Shown here piece after piece: positions 34,102 through 41,602 of a DNA stretch of 64,000 nucleotides. This stretch comes from an uncultured Kiloniellaceae bacterium (GTDB lineage: Bacteria > Pseudomonadota > Alphaproteobacteria > Kiloniellales > Kiloniellaceae). Position 1 is the stretch's first letter. Every line of letters begins with the position of its first letter. The stretch covers positions 1 to 64,000 of the forward strand of contig CANLSF010000004.1 in NCBI GenBank assembly GCA_947493695.1, read 5' to 3'. The notes beneath the pieces are model-generated. The model had not been told where the DNA came from. It searched no databases and worked only from the letters and a program-made list of their open reading frames with translations. The position numbers and the translations under genes were made by a program.

Positions 34102-36422
34102 TGCTGGCGAAAATCGAAGAGGGCATTTTCGGGCACCGGAAAATCATTCTGGGCCTTTTTTTGCTCGCCACTCTCTTCATGGCGTATCAGACCTCGTTGC
34201 TGCAGATTGATGCGGGCTTCGAAAAGCAGCTGCCACTGAAGCATCCCTACATGCAGACCTTCGTCGAGCATAAGGAGGAATTCGGCGGTGCGAACCGTTT
34301 GCTGATCGCGGTCAGAGCGAAAGACGGCGATATCTTCACGCCGGCGTTTTTCTCGACCATGAAAGCCGTCACCGACGAGGTTTTTTTCCTGCCCGGCGTA
34401 AATCGCAGCACGGTGCGCTCGATCTTTACACCGAACGTGCGCTTCATCGAGATTGTCGAGGGGGGATTCTCCGGCGGTAATGTGATTCCCGCCGAATTCG
34501 AACCGACGCCGGAATACCTGGCCGAGGTGCGCGAGAACATCCTGAAGTCGGGGATCGTCGGTCGTCTGGTCGCGGACGATTTCACGACGGCGATGGTGTC
34601 CGCCCAGTTGGTTGAAATCGATCCTGCGACGGGCGAACGGCTGGATTATCTGAAGGTCGCGGACCAACTTGAGGTCAAAATCCGTGAGCGATTTGTCGAT
34701 GACGAGATCGACGTCCACATCATCGGCTTTGCCAAGGCCGTTGGATACATCGCGGACGGCGCACTTGGGGTAGTCCTATTCTTCGGCATTGCCTTTCTGA
34801 TCACCGCGGCCATCGTTTATCTTTTTACACATTCCATCCGGATGACTCTGCTCCCGCTTTTCTGTTCGCTGGTTGCGGTGGTCTGGAATATGGGGCTGCT
34901 GACGCTGTTTGGCTTTGGCCTGGACCCAATGTCGATCCTTGTGCCCTTCCTGGTCTTTGCCATCGGAGTGTCGCATGGCGTGCAGATGATCAACGCGGTC
35001 GGTGCCGAGGTCTTCGATGGTGCGGATAATCTCACGGCATCCCGGAGTGCGTTCAGGCGGCTGCTGCTGCCCGGCGGGGTGGCGCTGCTAAGCGATACAA
35101 TTGGCTTCCTGACCATCATGCTGATCGAGATCCGGATCATTCAGGAGCTGGCGGTGACGGCCAGCCTTGGGGTCATGGTCATTATCCTGACCAATCTGAT
35201 CCTGCTCCCGATCCTCCTCTCCTACGTCAAACTGGGGGAGGGGTACCGAACGCGTATGCATGCCGGAGCAAAACGGCGCGAGCCCCTCTGGCGTCTCCTC
35301 TCCCGGGTTGCCGATCCAAAGGTGGCGGCGGGCAGCATCGGTTGCGCGCTGCTGCTGTTGGCCTGGGGACTTTATGAAGCGCCGAACCTGCAGATCGGTG
35401 ATATCCATGCAGGTGTTCCGGAATTGCGGCAGGATTCCCGCTACAATAGGGATACCGCCGTCGTAACGGATAAGTTCGCTATCGGTGTGGATGTGATCAC
35501 CACCATTGTGGAGACGGTGCCGGACGGATGTATCGAACACGACATCATGGACCGGATCGACCGCTTTCAATGGCAGATGTCGAATGTGCCGGGCGTGCAG
35601 TCGACGATATCCATGCCTCAGGTCGCCAAGGTCATCAATGCCGGCTGGAACGAAGGTAATCTGAAATGGCGCGTGCTGCCCAGAAACCCGCAGACCATGG
35701 TGCAGGCCGTATCTTCCATCGAGACCTCGACCGGCCTCTTGAACAAGGACTGCAGTGTGATGCCGGTCCTGATTTTCACAGAAGATCACAAGGCCGAAAC
35801 CATCTCCCGGGTTATCGACGCGGTGAAGGTCTTTGCGGCCGAAAACAACAGCGAGCGTCATACTTTCAGGTTGGCCACCGGCAACGTCGGTGTCATGGCC
35901 GCAACCAACGAGGTGGTGCAGGACGCGCAGACTGAAATGCTGCTCTGGATCTATGCGGCGATTATCCTGCTCTGTTTTGCGACCTTCCGCTCCTGGCGTG
36001 CGACTCTTTGCATTGTGCTGCCGCTCAGTCTCGTCTCGGTTCTCGGGTACGCGGTCATGAGCGTTCTGGGGATTGGTTTGAAGATTTCGACCCTGCCGGT
36101 TGCGGCGCTGGGTGTCGGGATCGGCGTCGACTACGGGATCTATATCTTCAGCCGCTTCCGGACTCTTTTGAACGAGGGTGGCCTCGGGCTCCATGAGGCC
36201 TACGAGGAAACCCTCCGGGTGACAGGCAGCGCGGTTCTGATTACCGGTCTGACCCTGGCGATCAGCGTCAGTACCTGGGCTTTTTCGGCCCTGAAGTTCC
36301 AGGCCGATATGGGCATTCTTCTAGCCTTTATGTTCCTGGCGAACATGCTGGGTGCTTTGTTGCTGCTGCCGTCTCTGGCTTTCGTCGTCTACGGATTTTT
36401 ACGCCGCAAACGCAGCGCCTGA
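34101..36422 (+). CDS. RND/MMPL superfamily transporter
   Basis: A 773-residue inner-membrane protein with the two-fold RND layout. It has a first helix at about residues 15-35, a periplasmic domain of about 190 residues, a helical bundle TM2-6 (starting near YIADGALGVVLFF), a second periplasmic domain, and TM8-12 (from AQTEMLLWIYAAIILLCFA on). Helix 4 and 10 motifs GLDPMSILVPFLVFAIGVSHGVQM and PVAALGVGIGVDYGIYIFSR resemble MMPL/HpnN/SSD-type lipid transporters rather than the larger HAE1 drug pumps. No MFP or TolC gene accompanies it. The substrate is probably hydrophobic and the direction is unknown. Its start is coupled to the YCF48-like gene. Confidence 0.88.
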   Translation: MLAKIEEGIFGHRKIILGLFLLATLFMAYQTSLLQIDAGFEKQLPLKHPYMQTFVEHKEEFGGANRLLIAVRAKDGDIFTPAFFSTMKAVTDEVFFLPGVNRSTVRSIFTPNVRFIEIVEGGFSGGNVIPAEFEPTPEYLAEVRENILKSGIVGRLVADDFTTAMVSAQLVEIDPATGERLDYLKVADQLEVKIRERFVDDEIDVHIIGFAKAVGYIADGALGVVLFFGIAFLITAAIVYLFTHSIRMTLLPLFCSLVAVVWNMGLLTLFGFGLDPMSILVPFLVFAIGVSHGVQMINAVGAEVFDGADNLTASRSAFRRLLLPGGVALLSDTIGFLTIMLIEIRIIQELAVTASLGVMVIILTNLILLPILLSYVKLGEGYRTRMHAGAKRREPLWRLLSRVADPKVAAGSIGCALLLLAWGLYEAPNLQIGDIHAGVPELRQDSRYNRDTAVVTDKFAIGVDVITTIVETVPDGCIEHDIMDRIDRFQWQMSNVPGVQSTISMPQVAKVINAGWNEGNLKWRVLPRNPQTMVQAVSSIETSTGLLNKDCSVMPVLIFTEDHKAETISRVIDAVKVFAAENNSERHTFRLATGNVGVMAATNEVVQDAQTEMLLWIYAAIILLCFATFRSWRATLCIVLPLSLVSVLGYAVMSVLGIGLKISTLPVAALGVGIGVDYGIYIFSRFRTLLNEGGLGLHEAYEETLRVTGSAVLITGLTLAISVSTWAFSALKFQADMGILLAFMFLANMLGALLLLPSLAFVVYGFLRRKRSA

Positions 36423-36465
36423 TCGAGTAGGGCACAGCGTCCACCTCACGAGTTCCTGTAGCAAT

Positions 36466-36999
36466 ATGAACCTGCTCTTCCGTCTGATTCGCGTTCTTTT
36501 CACCGGCCTTTTTCGAGAGAAGATCGGCTTCCTGGATGAGTCCACCGTGTTCTTTCGGGTCCTGCCGAACGATCTCGACTTCAATCTGCATATGAACAAC
36601 GGCCGCTATCTTACGATCATGGATCTGGGGCGGTTTGATCTGATGCAGCGCAGCGGCCTTGCGGGGATCGCGATCCGAAACCGCTGGATGCCGGTCGTTG
36701 CCTCGCAGGTCATCAACTACCGACGCTCGCTTGCACCTTTTCAGCGCTACAGCCTGCACAGTCGGATCCTCGGATGGGATGACCGCTTCGTCTACTTCCT
36801 TCAGCAGTTCCGCGGGGAAGACGGCAGGCTTGCGGCTTCGGCGCTGGTGCGAGCTGGAATCCTGGTGAAAGGCCGCAGCCTCACCATTGCGGAGATTATC
36901 CCGATAGTGGGTTACAAGGGACCGCAGCCAGTGTTGGCGCCTGAAGTCACGGCCTGGCGGGGGACAGAAGAATGGCTTCGCTCCGACGCGGAGGCTTAG
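36466..36999 (+). CDS. Thioesterase-superfamily protein (THEM6-like, hotdog fold)
   Basis: A 177-residue hotdog-fold protein with the block VLPNDLDFNLHMNNGRYLTIMDLGR, which is the hallmark of the THEM6/4HBT-like acyl-CoA thioesterase branch. The Asp in LDFNLHMNN is the presumed catalytic residue. The start at 36466 was chosen because it opens on a family-like MNLLFRLIRV helix, although its ribosome-binding site is weak. It follows the RND gene by 43 nt on the same strand and may hydrolyse an acyl-CoA linked to the cluster's substrate. The 3' end overlaps the convergent acetyltransferase by 4 nt. Confidence 0.8.
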   Translation: MNLLFRLIRVLFTGLFREKIGFLDESTVFFRVLPNDLDFNLHMNNGRYLTIMDLGRFDLMQRSGLAGIAIRNRWMPVVASQVINYRRSLAPFQRYSLHSRILGWDDRFVYFLQQFRGEDGRLAASALVRAGILVKGRSLTIAEIIPIVGYKGPQPVLAPEVTAWRGTEEWLRSDAEA

Positions 37000-37904
37000 C
37001 CGAAAGCCTGCGCGGCGATACCGTAGTAATGCCGATGAGCCTCCGGGAGGCCATTTGATGTTTGTGCTCCTCCGGAGCTTCGCAGCATAATCGGCGGAAC
37101 GTCGTTCTCTGTAAATCCGAGTGATTCGAGTGCCGGGAAAAGTGCTTTCTGTCGGGCGGGTAAATCTATCCGGAACGCGGAGCCTTCGCTCTGCGTGGAC
37201 ATCAAGCCCGTGATTATGCTGAGTGCGGTTGCATCGTCAGGTGCGATAACCGGTCCGAGGTTTGCGAGGTCGCCCTGTTGGACCAGCAAGCCATAACCCA
37301 CGGGCTTAGCTTTGTCGAAGAGGACAAGGCCTCGCTCGGCCTGGGCGATTCGCTGTTGCAGCATTCGATTACGGCTGTGGCCAAAGGCAGCTGCATCAAG
37401 TGCGATGATAGCGTCTTTCAGGGTTTCGTCTAACGGGCAAAGTTCCTGATCTCGTTCGAGGTCTGCCGGCACAACGCGCGTATCTGTCGCCGGTCTTCTA
37501 TAGCTGTAGAGGTCCTCGATCTGCAGAAAACCGTGTTTTTCGTATAGCGGGCGCCCGTCCCGTGTCGAGATGAGTTGAAGGGGAGAAGAAGCTGCTGCTG
37601 ATGACGCACGATGAATAGCTTCGTGCATAAGTGCCTGGCCGAGTCCCTGTCTTCGCGCGCTTGAGTCGACAATAATCATACCGAGGGCGACCAGCGGTCC
37701 GCTGCCGCTGTCGCCGTAAGGAATCATCGCGGCACAGGAAAGCATCTCCGAAGCGCTGGATCTATGACCGAAGACTTCACCGGCGGCCAGAATTGTTCGC
37801 CAATCCTCTTCTTCATGAGGCCACTCCTGCGCGCGGGAGAGCCTGAGAAGCTCGGGTAGGTCCTGCAAACCGCATTGGCCAATCGGCCCAATCTGAGCGC
37901 TCAT
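36996..37904 (-). CDS. Two-domain GNAT acetyltransferase
   Basis: A 302-residue protein with an N-terminal GNAT domain (residues 1-130) containing MIIVDSSARRQGLGQALMHEAIHRA, the acetyl-CoA-binding RxxGxG loop, and DGRPLYEKHGF. A C-terminal YitH/Acetyltransf_18-type domain follows (about 155-290; LDAAAFGHSRNRML, KPVGYGLLVQQGDLANLGPV). The acceptor is unknown. It is convergent with the thioesterase gene (4-nt overlap), and its start overlaps the stop of a small upstream gene, so the pair forms a short operon. Confidence 0.85.
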   Translation of the reverse strand: MSAQIGPIGQCGLQDLPELLRLSRAQEWPHEEEDWRTILAAGEVFGHRSSASEMLSCAAMIPYGDSGSGPLVALGMIIVDSSARRQGLGQALMHEAIHRASSAAASSPLQLISTRDGRPLYEKHGFLQIEDLYSYRRPATDTRVVPADLERDQELCPLDETLKDAIIALDAAAFGHSRNRMLQQRIAQAERGLVLFDKAKPVGYGLLVQQGDLANLGPVIAPDDATALSIITGLMSTQSEGSAFRIDLPARQKALFPALESLGFTENDVPPIMLRSSGGAQTSNGLPEAHRHYYGIAAQAFG

Positions 37905-38152
37905 TCTGCCTGATCGTCGTCCTGAGTACGCGCCAGCTCTTCCATCAGGCGTTTCGCAAAGGCACCATTGTCGTAGCGGGCAGCCAAAAACTGTTCAACA
38001 ACCTGACGTGCGGCCTTTTTGTCGTAGGGTTCCGCACCGGAATTCCCGACCTTCTGCTGCACACGCCTCAGGATTTCTGGATCAATCGAGGCGCGTAGCT
38101 CCGCCAGCTGTTTGAGAAGGGCGTCACGGTCAACGGGTTCGTCTTCGGCCAT
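37901..38152 (-). CDS. Small conserved-looking hypothetical protein (83 aa)
   Basis: An acidic, helix-rich 83-residue protein without a signal peptide or membrane segment. It begins MAEDEPVDRDALLKQLAELRAS and ends in an Asp/Glu/Gln tail. I do not recognise the family. It is supported as a gene by good coding character, a clean ATG, and a 4-nt ATGA overlap with the acetyltransferase, which suggests coupled translation. It could be a partner or regulator of that enzyme. Confidence 0.6.
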   Translation of the reverse strand: MAEDEPVDRDALLKQLAELRASIDPEILRRVQQKVGNSGAEPYDKKAARQVVEQFLAARYDNGAFAKRLMEELARTQDDDQAE

Positions 38153-38583
38153 ACTGTGTCATCAAATCTGTTAGTGGGCGAAATGGCTGATAGGGCGTTT
38201 TGGCGATAGCAACCCTATGACGGCAGTCGTTAAGAGCTTATGCCCATTTATCCGATTTTGCTATTCAATCGCTGCTGTCTTTTCTACAAAGCGCCACCCT
38301 GGGCGCTGCCAACTTAGGAGCCGATCCGAAAAGCGGATGTAGCGACCCGAAGAGCAGTAACAAAAGGAACGGTCTCACACGTAAAGGGTTGGAGGGCGAA
38401 TTCCTTTTGTTAAAGAATCCGATGCCCAGGATCACCTTCTGCAGACACGTGCTTGCAGGCGCGTTAAAGGGATGGTAATAATACTTGGTAAATCAGAAAA
38501 TATAGATTAAAATCAATGGGTTAAAGAATTTTTTGAATTCTCCGAACCTATCACGCACGAACCTTGGAAAGAGTTAGCAGTCG
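38153..38583. other. 430-bp intergenic region with possible structured RNA
   Basis: No ORF with coding character is present. The region should contain divergent promoters for the 83-residue gene and the 242-residue gene. It has an A/T-rich part just before 38584 and a run of hairpins at 38290-38412, described separately. Confidence 0.5.
38290..38412 (+). ncRNA. Candidate structured RNA (three successive hairpins)
   Basis: Three helices follow each other. AGCGCC/GGCGCT (38290-38307) is the first, and ATCCG/CGGAT with an AAAAG loop (38324-38338) is the second. The third is a perfect 12-bp stem between 38358-38369 and 38401-38412 enclosing 31 nt. No gene covers the stretch. It could be a small RNA or an untranslated leader of the 38584 gene. 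The strand is not certain, and the stems read equally on the other strand. I recognise no riboswitch class. Confidence 0.35.
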
Positions 38584-39312
38584 ATGTCGCTTGGGTTGCA
38601 CGAACGTAGAGCAAAGCGCCGCCGCAAGTTTTGGTGGGGAGTCATCAAGTGGTTGGTGGCACTTGCCATTATTGGTGCGTTGGGGGTCAAAGCCTACTAC
38701 ACCGGGTCTGATATCGCGCAACGCGACCTTGTCGCCGAACAGGAAAAAACTGCGCGGCTGACCGGCGAGCTGGCTGAGGTCAACCAGTCTGTGACGGATC
38801 TGCAGGCACAGCTCGACAGCGCAAAACTCTCGGCTGGCGACTGGCAGAAAAAATACGAAACCGACGTACCGACCGGGGCGCTGAAAGAGGTTCTCGACAT
38901 TGCCAGTGGCAAGCTGGACAACGGCGTGGGCATGGAGCGCCTGAGGTTTCTAATTGAATCGGCACAGAACGAGCGCAGCTGCGATAATGCACCGGTGACC
39001 AAGCGCTTCTTTGTCGGGACGGATCTCTACAGCGGCGCCAATGATTCAGTGAGCTTTGCGAAGTCGGCGATAACCATCACCGCGAAAGGCCAGTCTGCGA
39101 AGGACGCATCAGGTAACGTTGAAGCCTGGTACGACTCGGCCCAACCCCTGAGCGTGAACTTCACGTTGATCGGTGGTAAAAATATCCAGGAATCCGGTAA
39201 ACTGCCGATCCATCGTTCAGTGGTCGTCAACAACGCTGAGTATCGCTTCAGCCTGACCGAAGGGCCACGCGGATTCGTGATTATCTCCGGTGATCGTTGC
39301 GACTACCCTTAG
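38584..39312 (+). CDS. Membrane-anchored coiled-coil protein of unknown function
   Basis: A 242-residue protein. A short basic cytoplasmic N terminus (ERRAKRRRK) is followed by one membrane helix (about residues 18-40). A coiled coil then covers about residues 50-95 (LVAEQEKTARLTGELAEVNQ, then LQAQL repeats). The C-terminal part is a roughly 130-residue soluble domain, with two Cys (CDNAP and RCDYP near the end) that could form a disulfide outside the membrane. The topology is therefore N-in with a periplasmic domain. I do not recognise the family. It is monocistronic, with unclear links to neighbours. Confidence 0.7.
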   Translation: MSLGLHERRAKRRRKFWWGVIKWLVALAIIGALGVKAYYTGSDIAQRDLVAEQEKTARLTGELAEVNQSVTDLQAQLDSAKLSAGDWQKKYETDVPTGALKEVLDIASGKLDNGVGMERLRFLIESAQNERSCDNAPVTKRFFVGTDLYSGANDSVSFAKSAITITAKGQSAKDASGNVEAWYDSAQPLSVNFTLIGGKNIQESGKLPIHRSVVVNNAEYRFSLTEGPRGFVIISGDRCDYP

Positions 39313-39461
39313 GTTGTAAATCACTGATTTTCATCACGCGAGCTTAGACGCGTCTTTACAGCATGTGTATTCTCATGTGTGAGAGCGGTGATGCAGTGCG
39401 TCACCGTGAATTGCACTTTATCTAGCTTGCGGGGCGCGCCGCTCTCGCGGAAAGATCGTGA

Positions 39462-40298
39462 ATGCTTGCTGAGTGGTTCCAATACCTGACCACACCCTGT
39501 CCAGGCTTCTTGCGCGCGCTGGGGTATCCTCAGCAGATAATTGCAACACAGGCACGCTACCGGCGCTGCAAGAAAGCCTGGCGCCCGCATCTAGAGCATA
39601 CAAAGTCCGTCATTCTGGAGAGCGCTCTGGAATCGACAGGAACCAAACGTGCCGTGATCCTCGGGTCAGGTTCTTTGTTGGACATTCCATTGGCTGGACT
39701 CTCGCATCGTTTTGATCAGGTGGAGCTGGTGGATATTCTTCACTTGCCCTGGGTGAAACGCCACGCTTTACGCTACCCCAATGTGCGTTTTCATACGCTG
39801 GATGTGACGGGTGTTTGCCAACCATTCTTTGATCAAGTTGCAAGTGTGAAGGCCTTTGGAAACGGAGCTGCTGATCCCGTCGAATCTCGCTTGCCACAGA
39901 CCTATCCCAAACCCTTATCTCAAAGCCTGAATTTTGATCAGGTCGACTTTCTGGCATCGGTAAATCTTCTTTCCCAATTGCCGATGATGCCCATGGCTTT
40001 TCTCGAGAAACGCGGCCAACCGCATTGCAGTGACGAAGGGATGAGCTTTTCTCGCGCGCTCATCACGAATCATCTTCTCTGGATAAAGGCGAGCGCTGTG
40101 CGCACCTGTTTGATCACCGATCTGGAGCGCCGCGTCTGCAACTTGTCTGGCGAGGAGATGGTGCGGGAAGACGCGCTCTACGGTGTCGCATTGTCTGAGC
40201 CGGATCGCGAGTGGATCTGGGACATCGCCCCTCATCCCGAAATTAACTCACATCAGGATTTTAGGCATAGAGTGGGTGGTTTTTTAAACCTGCACTGA
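39462..40298 (+). CDS. Hypothetical protein with Rossmann-like (methyltransferase-like) core
   Basis: A 278-residue protein that I do not recognise by name. The central segment RAVILGSGSLLDIPLAGLSHRFDQVELVDI has the look of a class-I SAM-dependent methyltransferase nucleotide site: a Gly-rich GSGSLLDIP loop followed by an acidic residue at the end of the next strand. The next strand LRYPNVRFHTLDVTG fits the same fold. A catalytic motif cannot be named. There is no signal peptide. It is convergent with the deacetylase gene and separated from it by 76 bp. Base composition looks slightly more AT-rich than in flanking operons. Confidence 0.6.
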   Translation: MLAEWFQYLTTPCPGFLRALGYPQQIIATQARYRRCKKAWRPHLEHTKSVILESALESTGTKRAVILGSGSLLDIPLAGLSHRFDQVELVDILHLPWVKRHALRYPNVRFHTLDVTGVCQPFFDQVASVKAFGNGAADPVESRLPQTYPKPLSQSLNFDQVDFLASVNLLSQLPMMPMAFLEKRGQPHCSDEGMSFSRALITNHLLWIKASAVRTCLITDLERRVCNLSGEEMVREDALYGVALSEPDREWIWDIAPHPEINSHQDFRHRVGGFLNLH

Positions 40299-40374
40299 AT
40301 AGATCAGACCGCCGCGCTTCCTCACGGGCTTACGGTTTTGTCTGCAAAGCACTGGGATTTGCCTCGCGAAGGAG

Positions 40375-41406
40375 TCAGGAGTTGAAACCCTCCAGAAAGC
40401 TCACAAGATTCGCGCCCAGTGCCGGGTTTGCGTAGCCCCCCTCCTGTACGACAACGCTCGGCAACGACAAGTCGGCGATCACGCGTCCGATATCGCCGAA
40501 GCCCCCGGTGGTGACGGCTAGTCCGGCAAAGGGGTCGCTTTCATGTGCATCCAGCCCCAGGGCGACCACGACCGCGGCTGGCGCGAATGCGGCGATCGCT
40601 TCGCAGGCGCTGTCGAGCGCGGCGAGGAAGGGTTTGTCGCCTGATCCCAAAGGCAGTGGAAGGTTGAGATTGTAACCCAGTCCGGCAGCTTCACCGCGTT
40701 CGTGAGCATGGCCCCAGAAAAAGGGATAGAAGTTCTGCGGATCGGCGTGGATCGAAATCGTGAGCACATCGTTCCTGTGATAAAAAATCCCTTGAGTGCC
40801 GTTTCCGTGATGCAGGTCCACGTCGAGAATAACAACACGGTCGTGATCCTGACGTAAATCCTGGGCCGCGATGGCCGAATTGTTCAGGTAACAGAAACCA
40901 CCGGCCATATCCGCGAAGGCATGATGTCCGGGTGGGCGGCAGAGGGCGTAGGCGGCGCGGACGCCGGCGCGGACCTGACGGGTCGCATGCACCGCCGTAT
41001 TCATGGAGGCCTTTACGGAACTCCAGGTCGTTGCGGAGATGGGGCAGGCGGTGTCGGCCATGTGGTATCCAGCCTGTCCTACCGCTGAAGCCGGATAGCT
41101 CGCGCTCGCGCCATGAGGCCGTCCGTTCGGATGAACATTGGGGATCACCTCGTCCGATGCCCCCGGAATTTCGCGCCAACGCGCATGTATGCTTTCCAGA
41201 AAGCGAAGGTACTCGGGTGTATGAACTGCGGCGGCAGGCGCCAGACCAAAGTCGTCCGGCGCTATAATTTCAAAACCGGACGCTCGACCGGCATCCAGCA
41301 GCATATCGGCGCGCTGAGGTGTCTCAGGATTGGGCTTGCGAACTCCACTGGAGAGAAAATTGGCTGGGTTGTGCGCGGTTTGAGCCGGATCGAAGACGAG
41401 TTTCAT
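40375..41406 (-). CDS. Histone deacetylase family protein (acetylpolyamine amidohydrolase-like)
   Basis: A 343-residue arginase-fold zinc hydrolase. Catalytic and metal motifs are RPPGHHAF (tandem His), DVDLHHGNGTQ (Asp and His zinc ligands) and GLDAHESDPFAGL (third Asp ligand). Bacterial members deacetylate polyamines, acetoin-utilisation targets or other acetylated amines. ATG 41406 gives the family-like MKLVFDPAQ start, and earlier in-frame starts add a non-conserved tail. It is divergent from the ThDP enzyme gene with about 195 bp between them, so the pair may share control. Confidence 0.88.
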   Translation of the reverse strand: MKLVFDPAQTAHNPANFLSSGVRKPNPETPQRADMLLDAGRASGFEIIAPDDFGLAPAAAVHTPEYLRFLESIHARWREIPGASDEVIPNVHPNGRPHGASASYPASAVGQAGYHMADTACPISATTWSSVKASMNTAVHATRQVRAGVRAAYALCRPPGHHAFADMAGGFCYLNNSAIAAQDLRQDHDRVVILDVDLHHGNGTQGIFYHRNDVLTISIHADPQNFYPFFWGHAHERGEAAGLGYNLNLPLPLGSGDKPFLAALDSACEAIAAFAPAAVVVALGLDAHESDPFAGLAVTTGGFGDIGRVIADLSLPSVVVQEGGYANPALGANLVSFLEGFNS

Positions 41407-41602
41407 ATAAGTGAGCCGCAGTTGTTGTCGCATAGATGCCTGAGGTGTTGAGCTTAGAAAGCGGGCAGGGGCCTGCCAAGGCAATTTGCGGCCAGAGACC
41501 GTGCCGCTTCCAGAGGTTCGCTGCACAGCAATTGCGATGCAGGTGGGGCTGGGCTATGAAGTCGAGTGACATTTGAGCGGCGGATCAGGAAAGAAATCCA
41601 AC

